NCBI GenBank assembly: GCA_002633315.1
Contig: NWBN01000008.1
Coordinates: 1-64,000 of the forward strand
Length of the DNA stretch: 64,000 nucleotides
Origin: Bacteroidales bacterium Phil6
GTDB lineage: Bacteria > Bacteroidota > Bacteroidia > Bacteroidales > F082
Direction: 5' to 3'
Positions 18,070-29,325 of this stretch are shown here, one piece after another (position 1 is the first letter of the stretch; each line of letters opens with the position of its first letter). Made by a program: the position numbers and the translations under genes. The notes under the pieces are model-generated. The model worked only from the letters and a program-made list of their open reading frames with translations. It ran no database searches and was not told the DNA's origin.

Positions 18070-19887
18070 TTATTCATCTTCATGTGTTCTGTCTCTAAAA
18101 GGATCATATTTCTTTCCGCCTCCCACAAAGCCTGCATTCTTGTAAAACTCCACAAAAGTAAGACGCATAGGGTGAACGAAAGCACTCAATCCCGACAAAG
18201 CTATATTCATAGCGTGACCGAACAGCAGTATCAACAGCATGATAATAGTACTTACCACAGGTATATTACCACTCATTCTCATAGCCAAGTCATTGAAAAC
18301 CAAACCGAGGATAGAACCTGACAAGCCTAAAGCGAATAATCTTATATAAGAAAGTATATCGCCCAACAACCCGGTAAGCATATTATAGGTATCCCAAAGA
18401 CCGGAACCGATATTTACAAAAGGACTGTAAATCTTGGTAAAAGGTCCATTGAGTAGAAATATAAGTACAGCTCCAACACCGGCACAAATGTATAAAGGTA
18501 ATCCGACGCCGGCAATAAGATACGACAGAATACCGCCAAGGATAAGCACTATCCATCCTATTGTTGGCAAAGACGATGCAAAGCCGTACATCTTGGTCAG
18601 ATTCACCACTTTAAGGCACATGCCGAATATTATCTGCACCACTCCAAGAATAAGTGAGAAATAAAAAGCCGAATACCAGCCGTCTTCGCGGAACATAAAA
18701 CCTTTGAGGCTGTTGACGAAAGGAATATCGACCTTCATCAGCTCTATTCCGAAGAAAGTACCGCTGATAGTACCCATTATTGTAGTACCGATGCCAAGGA
18801 ACAAGCCAAGCCACATCACAGGACGCATTTTGGGCATCTTGCCACTCAACAGCAAAGCCACAACCAATGCTATCATAAGTAGCCCATAACCGGCGTCACC
18901 CATACAGAAACCGAAAAACATCACGAAGAAAGGTGCAAAAAACGGTGTAAGGTCTATCTCCCAATATGAAGGGATAGAATACATATCACCGATAAACTCA
19001 AACAGTCTCGCAAAACGATTGTTTTTCAATTTTATTGGAGGGTTATCCTGATTGATGACAGGTTTGGAAGCCTCATAATACACCTCTTGTGAGTCGAGCC
19101 ATTTTATGGTGTTATCCTGAATCTCGGCAGGCACCCATCCTTCGAGTGACATCAATTTTTCCTCTGCAAGATGTTCTGCAGCGTCACTGACTTTAAAGAA
19201 CTCGTTATCTTCCTTGATAGAAATGACATATTCTTTAAGATATTGGACAGCCTTTGGTGCCACATCGGAAAGATATTGACTTGTGTCGGAAATTATCTTG
19301 TTCATATCAGCCAATTTCTTGTCGATTTCCTGTTTCGTCATGGCAGGAAAAGTAAAGGTATCAGCTTCTATATCAACATCTTTACCCTTAGGTGTTATGG
19401 TGGTAAAATATCTCAATCCAGCCAATTCATTGATAACAAAGGCATTGAAATCTTCTTCCCATTTGTTGTCATATTTTCTTGCCGGAACAGTAAAAAAGCG
19501 TATATCCCAGTTATTGGCTTTAATATCATCCAATACTTTTTCAGGATATTTACCCCACAAACCGTACACTGAATCTTCTTTTTGAAGATACAGCAACTGT
19601 TGTTGCAAAGATTCTATCTCCTTAAACTTATCATCTATAAAATTATACAATGCCTCATTACGAAACTCAGTATCCACAGGATTCTGTGCAGCAGGTAGTT
19701 TCTCAAGTTGTTTTATGAGGTTAGACACCTGTTTGATACTATTGAGTTTCGTTCTATAGCGTTCATCCTGAAGAGAAGTTTTCTTCGGGTGAACATGAAC
19801 GACGCCATGTTGGCGCAATTTCTCCAAAAAACTCTGATAGTCGCGATGATATATCAGGATAGACAATTTTGTCATTGGTGTAATCAT
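18070..19887 (-). CDS. atpI: V-type ATP synthase subunit I (membrane stator)
   Basis: This 605-residue homologue of the eukaryotic 'a' subunit has a soluble N-terminal half with coiled-coil stretches (about 60-110 and 180-230) and a C-terminal half of about seven helices beginning near residue 310. It forms the ion half-channels against the K ring. The essential helix is visible as LSYIRLFALGLSGSILG with its Arg. The start overlaps the stop of the subunit D gene by 4 bases (ATGA), so the two are translationally coupled. A strong purine-rich site, AAGGAGGTG, lies about 8 bases ahead of the ATG inside the end of the D gene, which is unusual for this phylum. Confidence 0.93.
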   Translation of the reverse strand: MITPMTKLSILIYHRDYQSFLEKLRQHGVVHVHPKKTSLQDERYRTKLNSIKQVSNLIKQLEKLPAAQNPVDTEFRNEALYNFIDDKFKEIESLQQQLLYLQKEDSVYGLWGKYPEKVLDDIKANNWDIRFFTVPARKYDNKWEEDFNAFVINELAGLRYFTTITPKGKDVDIEADTFTFPAMTKQEIDKKLADMNKIISDTSQYLSDVAPKAVQYLKEYVISIKEDNEFFKVSDAAEHLAEEKLMSLEGWVPAEIQDNTIKWLDSQEVYYEASKPVINQDNPPIKLKNNRFARLFEFIGDMYSIPSYWEIDLTPFFAPFFVMFFGFCMGDAGYGLLMIALVVALLLSGKMPKMRPVMWLGLFLGIGTTIMGTISGTFFGIELMKVDIPFVNSLKGFMFREDGWYSAFYFSLILGVVQIIFGMCLKVVNLTKMYGFASSLPTIGWIVLILGGILSYLIAGVGLPLYICAGVGAVLIFLLNGPFTKIYSPFVNIGSGLWDTYNMLTGLLGDILSYIRLFALGLSGSILGLVFNDLAMRMSGNIPVVSTIIMLLILLFGHAMNIALSGLSAFVHPMRLTFVEFYKNAGFVGGGKKYDPFRDRTHEDE

Positions 19888-20483
19888 AGTTCCACCTCCT
19901 TTTCTTGACGCATTTTAACGATTTTCTGCGAGGCTTTGGACAATGTCTCTTCGTCTTCCATGACACGTTTTATCTTGCGTATAGCATCTTCGAAGCCGGG
20001 TATCTGCACTTTCTCATAGAGATTGACTTTCTGGGTAGTTTTCTTTCTTGCTTTACTCAACAATTCCATTTTACGTACCCAGAACTCTCTCTCGAGGGTA
20101 ATATTGACTAACGACTTCATATATTCTATACCGTCGAGAATCCAAGCCGGCATATTTATCATGCTGAACTCCTTGACATGGTAGGTAGCACCTTCGAACA
20201 CCGGAGTATTGACACCGGCTATTTTTTTAGTGCTGAACTTGACATCTGTCACCGAGAGCAGCTCAGGGTCGAACTCGCCCCACAGACGCAAGATATCACC
20301 CGACTGTTGAAGAATCTGTTCCAATTTAGCATCGAACTCATCCACTTTATCTTTTGAACGACGCACCTCCATACGCAATGCCGACTCCTTATTTTTAATG
20401 GTAGGCAAAGTACGTACACGTATCTTCAACTGTTTCTCAAGTTGTTGCAGCGATGTCTTGTTATATTGAAATTTTATTGCCAT
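19884..20483 (-). CDS. atpD: V-type ATP synthase subunit D (central shaft)
   Basis: This 199-residue, mostly helical protein forms the rotating shaft in the A3B3 head. The N terminus is FQYNKTSLQQLEKQLKIR, with long N- and C-terminal helices that would form a coiled coil, as in the family; the C-terminal part includes VNLYEKVQIPGFEDAIRKIK. Length is typical. It follows the B gene after 32 bases and overlaps the I gene by 4. No separate F subunit gene, which normally partners D, occurs in the operon. Confidence 0.9.
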   Translation of the reverse strand: MAIKFQYNKTSLQQLEKQLKIRVRTLPTIKNKESALRMEVRRSKDKVDEFDAKLEQILQQSGDILRLWGEFDPELLSVTDVKFSTKKIAGVNTPVFEGATYHVKEFSMINMPAWILDGIEYMKSLVNITLEREFWVRKMELLSKARKKTTQKVNLYEKVQIPGFEDAIRKIKRVMEDEETLSKASQKIVKMRQEKEVEL

Positions 20484-20515
20484 CTAAATTATCTTATTAT
20501 TGTTAATCAACGGCA

Positions 20516-21835
20516 TCAATCGTTATTTTTCCAATATTTATCCATTATTTCCTGTTTGATGGCAACCTCTGTCTTATCAAAATACTTGGCGAACAATGTC
20601 CAGGCCGTATCGAGCATCTGTTCTATTTTAAGGTCAACATCAATAGCGAGCAATTCGTTAGAATAATCTTTAGCAAAGCTAAGTACACGTCTGTCATAAT
20701 CCGTCAAGTCGAAGCCATTTTCCAACTTGGTACGGGCATTTGAAGCATCGGAATAAAGACGGATACATGCATTCATCACCTGCGGGTGGTCTTCTCTTGT
20801 CTTCTTACCTATCACAAGTTGTTTCAGACGTGACAAACTACGGAACGGGTCAACGATGACTTTACCTATCTCAGTATCCTTACGCAAGAACAACTGGCCT
20901 TCGGTAATATAACCTGTATTGTCTGGAATAGCGTGAGTGATATCGCCGCCAGATAATGTCGTCACTGCAATAATAGTAATAGAGCCACCACTCGGAAACT
21001 GCACGGCTTTCTCGTATATCTTGGCAAGGTCGGAATAGAGTGAACCCGGCATGGAATCCTTTGAAGGAATCTGGTCCATACGGTTTGACACTATACTGAG
21101 GGCATCGGCATACAATGTCATGTCAGTCAACAGGACAAGTACTTTTTCATTCTTATCGACAGCAAAATACTCTGCCGCAGTAAGAGCCATATCGGGGACG
21201 AGCAAACGTTCCACCGGTGGTGCCTCGGTAGTATTGACAAACGACACTATATGGTCGAGGATACCAGCATTCTCGAACAAATGTTTAAAATACAGATAGT
21301 CGTCATTGGTAAGACCCATGCCGCCAAGTATGATACGGTCTGTCTGAGCCTTAAGAGCAACGTTAGCCATCACCTGGTTATAAGGCTGATCCGGGTCAGC
21401 GAAGAAAGGTATCTTCTGACCAGAGACGAGGGTATTATTAAGGTCAATGCCTGCTATACCTGTAGCAATAAGTTCAGAAGGCTGTTTACGTTGTACAGGG
21501 TTGACAGAAGGACCGCCAATCTCGCGTTCCTCACCGTCCACTTCGGGACCGCCGTCAATAGGTTGTCCGAAAGCATTGAAGAAACGGCCGCACAATTCAT
21601 CGCTCACTTTCAATGTTGGAGCCTTGCCAAGGAACACCACTTCGGCGTTGGTAGGAATGCCCTCTGTACCAGAGAACACCTGCAGAGTTATCTCGTCACC
21701 CCAAATCTTCACCACCTGGGCAAGACGACCTTGTATCAGAGCCAACTCATCGAAGCCGACACCTGTAGCTTTCAGACTGCATGTCGCCTTGGTGACCTGA
21801 CTAATCTTGGTATATACTTTTTGAAATGCACTCAT
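20516..21835 (-). CDS. atpB: V-type ATP synthase subunit B
   Basis: This 439-residue non-catalytic nucleotide-binding subunit alternates with A in the head. The family blocks are present: SELIATGIAGIDLNNTLVSG (about 119-138), QKIPFFADPD, and SLSRLKQLVIGKKTREDHP near 334. There is no Walker A lysine loop, as expected for B. It is 24 bases behind the A gene. Length and order are normal. Confidence 0.95.
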   Translation of the reverse strand: MSAFQKVYTKISQVTKATCSLKATGVGFDELALIQGRLAQVVKIWGDEITLQVFSGTEGIPTNAEVVFLGKAPTLKVSDELCGRFFNAFGQPIDGGPEVDGEEREIGGPSVNPVQRKQPSELIATGIAGIDLNNTLVSGQKIPFFADPDQPYNQVMANVALKAQTDRIILGGMGLTNDDYLYFKHLFENAGILDHIVSFVNTTEAPPVERLLVPDMALTAAEYFAVDKNEKVLVLLTDMTLYADALSIVSNRMDQIPSKDSMPGSLYSDLAKIYEKAVQFPSGGSITIIAVTTLSGGDITHAIPDNTGYITEGQLFLRKDTEIGKVIVDPFRSLSRLKQLVIGKKTREDHPQVMNACIRLYSDASNARTKLENGFDLTDYDRRVLSFAKDYSNELLAIDVDLKIEQMLDTAWTLFAKYFDKTEVAIKQEIMDKYWKNND

Positions 21836-21859
21836 TATATATATTTTTTTATTTCCTAA

Positions 21860-23623
21860 TTAAGCATTGACAACTCTCTCGCCGAGTATCTCGTCGGCTT
21901 CTTTTTCATATTTCTTATAATCCTCAGAGTTATAGACAGAATAATTCATCTGTTTAAAAGCATTGATAAGACGTTTAAAATACGGAGACACCTCTTCAAA
22001 ATTCTCGAAGTTGAACTCGGCACGTGTCACGCCTATAATCTTTCTCAGCATATATCTCTGTCGGTCCATAGGAGTGGCTGCATCGACTTTGTCGAAAGCA
22101 TCCTGTTGCAGGATGATAAAATCCACGAGTTCGGACTTCCACAATGTGATATGATAATCCACGGGCACGCTGTCGTCGCCAAGGATATTGATTTGTTCCT
22201 GAGTTTCCTTACCTCTCACGAGTATGTCGCGAGCCTCATTGACGAGTTCCACCCAGTTATCATCTATTTTTTCTTTAGAGAACTCCACAAACTCAGGATA
22301 CTCCAGGTATTTTGAGTAAGACTCGAGAGTATCGATGGCAGGATAACGTTTGGAGTCGGCACGATTCTGTGACAAGGCATAGAAGCAACGGGCAGCCTTC
22401 TTGGTTGACTCCGTCACCGGTTCCTTAAGGTTACCGCCGGCAGGAGACACTGTTCCAATAAATGTCACGGAGCCTGTCATGCCATTATTGAGATATACAA
22501 TACCGGCGCGGGCATAGAATCCCGAAATGATAGCAGAGAGGTCCATAGGGAACGCATCTTGTCCCGGCAATTCCTCAAGACGGTTTGACATCTCACGCAG
22601 AGCCTGAGCCCAACGCGAGGTAGAGTCTGCCAGCAGGAACACCTTCATACCCATGGATCTGTAGTATTCCGCTATTGTCATTGCGGTATATACAGAAGCC
22701 TCACGGGCAGCCACAGGCATGTTGGAAGTGTTTGCTATGATGGTAGTACGTTCATATAATGTTCTTCCGGTGCGCGGGTCTTCGAGGTACGGGAACTCGG
22801 AGAATATCTCCACCACCTCGTTGGCACGTTCACCGCAAGCCGCCATGATGATGATGTCAGCATTGGCATTTTTAGCAAGAGCATGTTGCAACACCGTCTT
22901 TCCTGTTCCGAAAGGACCCGGTATAAAGCCGGTACCACCTTCGAGTATAGGGTTCATGGTATCGATGACACGCACGCCGGTCTCCATCAGAGTAAAAGGA
23001 CGCGGTTTATCCTTATAGGCTCGTATAGCCACTTTGACAGGCCAATGCTGCCGCATTGTGACGTTATGACTGTTGCCTTTATTGTCTTTCAGTACTGCTA
23101 TAGTATCCAAAATTGTATATTCACCTGCATCTGCCACTTTCTCCACTATGTAATCGCCTTCAAATTTAAAAGGCACCATTATCTTATGGTCGAGCCAATT
23201 TTCTTTCACATTACCGAGCCAGTCGCCGGCACGCACCTTGTCACCCGTTTTGGCAAGAGGAGTAAACGACCATTTCTTATCATCTTCGAGAGCCGGAGTA
23301 TAGCAGCCTCTTTTCAAGAAGACGCCTTCCATCTTGTCGAGGTCGTTTTGCAGACCATCGAAGTTTTTGGACAGCAATCCGGGACCGAGTTCTACCTCCA
23401 ACATGTGACCTTCGAACTCAACCTTGGAACCGGGTCTAAGACCACGGGTATTCTCAAACACCTGAACATAGGCAATATCGCCTATTATCTTGATGACCTC
23501 AGCCATCAATTTCTCTTCATCCAAGAATATGTAGCATATCTCATTTTGGAACACCGGTCCTTCGATGCGCACCTGCACCAAATTAGAGACAATACTAACA
23601 ACTTTTCCTACTGTTTTATCCAT
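21860..23623 (-). CDS. atpA: V-type ATP synthase subunit A (catalytic)
   Basis: This 587-residue catalytic subunit hydrolyses or makes ATP. Walker A is GPFGTGKT (236-243), and the following stretch has CGERANEVVEI with the catalytic Glu and SRWAQALREMSNRLEELPG further on. The bulge domain specific to V/A-type A subunits is present (about 110-190). It sits between the DUF2764 gene and the B gene in the leftward operon. It is full length with nothing odd. Confidence 0.96.
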   Translation of the reverse strand: MDKTVGKVVSIVSNLVQVRIEGPVFQNEICYIFLDEEKLMAEVIKIIGDIAYVQVFENTRGLRPGSKVEFEGHMLEVELGPGLLSKNFDGLQNDLDKMEGVFLKRGCYTPALEDDKKWSFTPLAKTGDKVRAGDWLGNVKENWLDHKIMVPFKFEGDYIVEKVADAGEYTILDTIAVLKDNKGNSHNVTMRQHWPVKVAIRAYKDKPRPFTLMETGVRVIDTMNPILEGGTGFIPGPFGTGKTVLQHALAKNANADIIIMAACGERANEVVEIFSEFPYLEDPRTGRTLYERTTIIANTSNMPVAAREASVYTAMTIAEYYRSMGMKVFLLADSTSRWAQALREMSNRLEELPGQDAFPMDLSAIISGFYARAGIVYLNNGMTGSVTFIGTVSPAGGNLKEPVTESTKKAARCFYALSQNRADSKRYPAIDTLESYSKYLEYPEFVEFSKEKIDDNWVELVNEARDILVRGKETQEQINILGDDSVPVDYHITLWKSELVDFIILQQDAFDKVDAATPMDRQRYMLRKIIGVTRAEFNFENFEEVSPYFKRLINAFKQMNYSVYNSEDYKKYEKEADEILGERVVNA

Positions 23624-23652
23624 GTATAAATATATTTTATTTTTTCTATTTT

Positions 23653-24486
23653 TTACAAGTCAAATTCTTTAGCAAATTTGAAATCAGATTTAAAGCGTGA
23701 AAGCAAGATCTCGAATATCCTTCTTCCCTCTTCCGTAGTCATCTTGCTCCAGCGTTCGAGTATCATCAGTTTAAGCATGAAAGCCAACACGTTGTCGAAA
23801 GTAAAATATTTAGTCTCCGTAGCGTCATCGAGAAAATCCCAAAACAGCATATCAATACTGTATTCGCGGTCGGCAATATTATCTTTTTCGAACAATGTCA
23901 AAACTTTATCTACATAAGGGTAATCGTCTGTCAGTTCAAAATCTTTGGCACGGGAAGTCTTCAGTTGTCTTGAAAACTCAGTGTCGCATATCACCTCCTT
24001 ATCTATATCGAGATGATATTTTCTACAATTGAGTGCTGTAAGTAAATTTTTGATATTCAAAGAAAACTCAGCATATTTCCTCACAAGGTTGTTTTTTTGT
24101 GTGAGCATAAAGTTCCAATATCTCTCGCTCAGCACAGTCTCCTGCAGTTTATTTGATGCCTCATAATCTTCTTTTTGCAAGTCAAGAAGATAATCTTTGA
24201 GATAAGACGGCAGGAACATAGGGTCTTCTATCTCGTGTTCAAGTTGCATTGCATCGAAGACGGTATGCAATGTAGGGTCTGGTTCTTGTTTGTTCAGTAG
24301 TCTTATAATTTGAGCATTATCATTTGGCAAGAAGAAGAGGTTCACCACATCCATCTCCTTATCAGTCAGATAATCACTAAGATAAACACGTAAATCTTGA
24401 ACGGACAGTGTCAATTTCTTATCGTCTAAGCTTATCTCAGGCAAGCCGGCAATAAGACAATAATAATTTCCGCCAACAATGTTCAT
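23653..24486 (-). CDS. DUF2764 family protein of the V-ATPase operon
   Basis: This 277-residue soluble, helix-rich protein starts MNIVGGNYYCLIAGLPEI, typical of DUF2764 proteins that accompany V-type ATPases in Bacteroidota and spirochaetes. It lies between the E and A genes, where other bacteria and archaea carry subunit C. No C or F gene is present here. I infer that it takes the C-like role of linking the shaft to the membrane ring, but the sequence gives no direct proof. It has no membrane segment or enzyme motif. Confidence 0.8.
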   Translation of the reverse strand: MNIVGGNYYCLIAGLPEISLDDKKLTLSVQDLRVYLSDYLTDKEMDVVNLFFLPNDNAQIIRLLNKQEPDPTLHTVFDAMQLEHEIEDPMFLPSYLKDYLLDLQKEDYEASNKLQETVLSERYWNFMLTQKNNLVRKYAEFSLNIKNLLTALNCRKYHLDIDKEVICDTEFSRQLKTSRAKDFELTDDYPYVDKVLTLFEKDNIADREYSIDMLFWDFLDDATETKYFTFDNVLAFMLKLMILERWSKMTTEEGRRIFEILLSRFKSDFKFAKEFDL

Positions 24487-24535
24487 AGTAGGGTTTATGT
24501 TTTTATTATTCTGAATATCATTTATTTAACATACA

Positions 24536-25147
24536 TCAACCAAAAAGAAGTTTCTTGGAATAATCTTTTATATAAGCATTAAAGAACTCATCGAACATCT
24601 CTTCAGTAAATGTAAGACGGTAGTTACCGTTTTGAGGGACGACGACAAATCCATCTTTCATATCAGGATTCACTTTAATTGTCAATTTATCATCCAACAT
24701 CTCTTTATGTTTGGCTGCAAGATAACTCTCAAATTCCTTTTTCTCGTTCTCACCGAGTATAAGGGACAATTCCGATTTACCTTCCGGATTCCATTTACGT
24801 ATTATCTCCATCATCATTTGATGTACGAAATCTTTGTCGTTGAAAGCCTCTTTAGCTATATTTTTAGAGATATCGCCAGCCATAATGTTTACAATTTGCT
24901 GTTTCAGAGCTGCGACAGCCTGTTTGACACTCATCGACATCTCAGCCTCAGTTTTTTGTTTGACATTAGCGGCGTCATCATTAGCCTTGTCCACAATATC
25001 TTTCGCCCGATTTTCTGCATCTTTCAAGATATTCTCTGCATCTTTACGAGCCTTGTCGAGAATCTCCTGAGCGTCACTGTTGGCTTTCTCAATGCCTTCC
25101 TGATAAATCTTTTTTGTTAAGAGATCTAATTTATTTTCGTTTTCCAT
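24536..25147 (-). CDS. atpE: V-type ATP synthase subunit E (peripheral stalk)
   Basis: This 203-residue protein has an N-terminal alpha-helical half rich in Ala, Lys, Glu and Asp (about 10-95, for example EILDKARKDAENILKDAENR) that would form the peripheral stalk coiled coil. A globular C-terminal half then contacts the head. This is the standard E subunit design. It is the first V-ATPase gene and starts only 29 bases after the gyrB stop, with no terminator between them, so it may be transcribed with gyrB. Confidence 0.88.
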   Translation of the reverse strand: MENENKLDLLTKKIYQEGIEKANSDAQEILDKARKDAENILKDAENRAKDIVDKANDDAANVKQKTEAEMSMSVKQAVAALKQQIVNIMAGDISKNIAKEAFNDKDFVHQMMMEIIRKWNPEGKSELSLILGENEKKEFESYLAAKHKEMLDDKLTIKVNPDMKDGFVVVPQNGNYRLTFTEEMFDEFFNAYIKDYSKKLLFG

Positions 25148-25176
25148 ATCAAGCGGTTATTTTTCATTATTAATTA

Positions 25177-27156
<1,980 letters not shown>

Positions 27157-27197
27157 TTACTATATTACACCATGTTTTCATGATTGTAATTCATCTG

Positions 27198-27205
27198 CAA
27201 AAATA
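27198..27205 (-). promoter_or_regulatory. -7 box for gyrB (and possibly the V-ATPase operon)
   Basis: The minus strand reads TATTTTTG in the context TATTTTTGCAG, identical to that of valS, 57 bases before the gyrB ATG. Confidence 0.45.
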
Positions 27206-27537
27206 AAAAAAAATTTAAATCTTGTATAAAAAACATTCATAAAAATATATACATTTAGTGATTTTTTATGTGCTTTTGTAGAATTATTTTTACCCGAAAA
27301 ACAATATCCTCATAATAAGACATTTGATATCTCTGATTGTACATTCGTTATAAAAACAGAAAACTCAAAATCGGCTTTCCACATAATGCACTACCACGTT
27401 TTTTTTATTTCAAAAAGCCAAAATTTCACAGACTTACATATTTTTCAATTCTGTTCTAATGTTGATTTTTCAAATACGGATAACAACACTATTTTCAGAA
27501 ATCGCCGACATTTGTTAAAAATTTGTTATTTATCAAT

Positions 27538-27574
27538 AAAAAGACGAGACCGCCATAATGACAATCTCGTCTTT
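27538..27574 (-). terminator. Terminator after the outer-membrane barrel gene
   Basis: AAAGACGAGA and TCTCGTCTTT (27540-27549 with 27565-27574) form a stem; on the minus strand it is followed by a T-run (A at 27538-27542). Confidence 0.75.
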
Positions 27575-27591
27575 CATCAAAAAAATTATTA

Positions 27592-29325
27592 TTAGAATCT
27601 GTATTTTATTCCCAAATACAATTGAAATCCATAGGAAGGATACGAATAATATATCTGATATTTATCATTCAACACATTATGTATTTCAGCAAAAACCGTA
27701 AAGTTGTCTTTCACCTCATAATTGGCACCAAGCTGTAAATCGAACAAAGGTTCAAGTTCAGACACCACATATTCCATCGCATCGAGATTTCCTTCCAAAG
27801 AATAACGTTTCCCCCACATCAAGGCTGACAAGTCAAACCGCCATTTCTCATTCATCTTATAATCCGTCTTGAAACAAAGTTCAAATCCGGGTTTATACCA
27901 GGCATGAGAATACAACGTATCTAAGCCGGAGTCATTATTCATTCCGTCAGGCATGCTCAGTGCATAGGTATTGTACGCAAAATCAGCAGAGAACGACCAT
28001 TTACCATTTATTTTCCATCTCAAGTTAGCCATAAAATCAAACTCATTACAATTGGCGTACATGATGTCGAAAGCCATCAGGCGGTAAGTTTTTTCATCAC
28101 CTTCATATTTGGCATAAAAATCATCAGTAGCAACGAAAAACATGTCGTTGTTTATCTTTCTATATCGCATCCCCGCATGGACATCGACGTCATTTAGAAT
28201 ATTGACTTTTATCCCCGCTCTGAGATCAACGCGTGTCTTCTCATAACCAAAATCTCCAAATTTAAAATTCGTTATGATAAAAGGATTATCCGCAAGAATG
28301 TCTTTCAATGAATAAAATCTATTATCACCACTCAACGAAGCATAAAACTCCAATTTATTATTCAGCACGAACAATGCCGCCTTTATATCGGGATGTAAGC
28401 CGAAAGAATCGGAGTCATTTGTCTTGACATCCATGTTTGCTCCTAATCTAATACGATAAAACGCACCATTCATGTCAAAATACGGCGACAACTTAATCAA
28501 AGTCAACATAGTACCAAGACGGTTGAATGCCAGACTCACATCGGCGCCAAGAGTTTGCACATTATTGTCTTTGTTGCCTATCCAGTTGTCGGAATAACAC
28601 AAATTAGACTTCAACTGTATGAGATGTTCATTGACAGAGCCGCAAATGCCGGTATATTGATAATCGAGTTTAATCTCTTCATACAATGATTTATAACTCG
28701 AGCCTGATGCCGCAAAAGCAGAGGATGCATTTAGAGAATGTATGTTACGTCCATTGTCGTTATTCACAAAAATCAAAGGATCATTGATATCAACGGCTCT
28801 TAAATGATACATGTCATAACGATAATCGACATCAGTCTTCAACTGTCCTACTTTAAACTTGTTCAGCAGAGCAATATTGAAAGCATTATTCATATAGGAA
28901 GATGACGAATAATCTTTCATGTTTAGCCATGTCGAGTTATGTCTTACTCCTAATCCAAGACTTGACGACCTTGTAATGTCGGAATAATGATTATACATAA
29001 ACACAGGAGACAACATAGTACCTATACCTGCTTTCAGGAAATTATCATATATCAATGTTTTTTGATCATCCACATAACTATTGGGACTTACCGATTCAAG
29101 TTCCATTTCGTAATTGAAATCGAAATCGGAAGTATTTGCCTTATAATCAGGTATATTGAAGTTGATATTCGGCGATGAAGATTCTTTGACTATACGTTCC
29201 GATTTACGTATCTGAGGACGATATGTACCTTCCACTGTGACCTGTTCGTTATGCGACTGTGAATAAGCATCGACAGACACTGCCAACAACAATACCATTG
29301 CAAGATATCTCATTTCCAATCTCAT
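27592..29325 (-). CDS. Outer-membrane beta-barrel protein, TonB-receptor-like without plug
   Basis: This 577-residue protein has a signal peptide (about 1-22, ending AYSQ), a short leader with VTVEGTYRPQIRKSERI, and then a long series of alternating aromatic strands ending in YLGIKYRF. The terminal Phe is the usual outer-membrane sorting signal. The strands resemble the barrel of TonB-dependent receptors, but the plug domain and TonB box are missing. Its start overlaps the stop of the TPR gene by 4 bases, so the two products are made together and may work as one envelope complex. The cargo is unknown. Confidence 0.75.
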   Translation of the reverse strand: MRLEMRYLAMVLLLAVSVDAYSQSHNEQVTVEGTYRPQIRKSERIVKESSSPNINFNIPDYKANTSDFDFNYEMELESVSPNSYVDDQKTLIYDNFLKAGIGTMLSPVFMYNHYSDITRSSSLGLGVRHNSTWLNMKDYSSSSYMNNAFNIALLNKFKVGQLKTDVDYRYDMYHLRAVDINDPLIFVNNDNGRNIHSLNASSAFAASGSSYKSLYEEIKLDYQYTGICGSVNEHLIQLKSNLCYSDNWIGNKDNNVQTLGADVSLAFNRLGTMLTLIKLSPYFDMNGAFYRIRLGANMDVKTNDSDSFGLHPDIKAALFVLNNKLEFYASLSGDNRFYSLKDILADNPFIITNFKFGDFGYEKTRVDLRAGIKVNILNDVDVHAGMRYRKINNDMFFVATDDFYAKYEGDEKTYRLMAFDIMYANCNEFDFMANLRWKINGKWSFSADFAYNTYALSMPDGMNNDSGLDTLYSHAWYKPGFELCFKTDYKMNEKWRFDLSALMWGKRYSLEGNLDAMEYVVSELEPLFDLQLGANYEVKDNFTVFAEIHNVLNDKYQIYYSYPSYGFQLYLGIKYRF

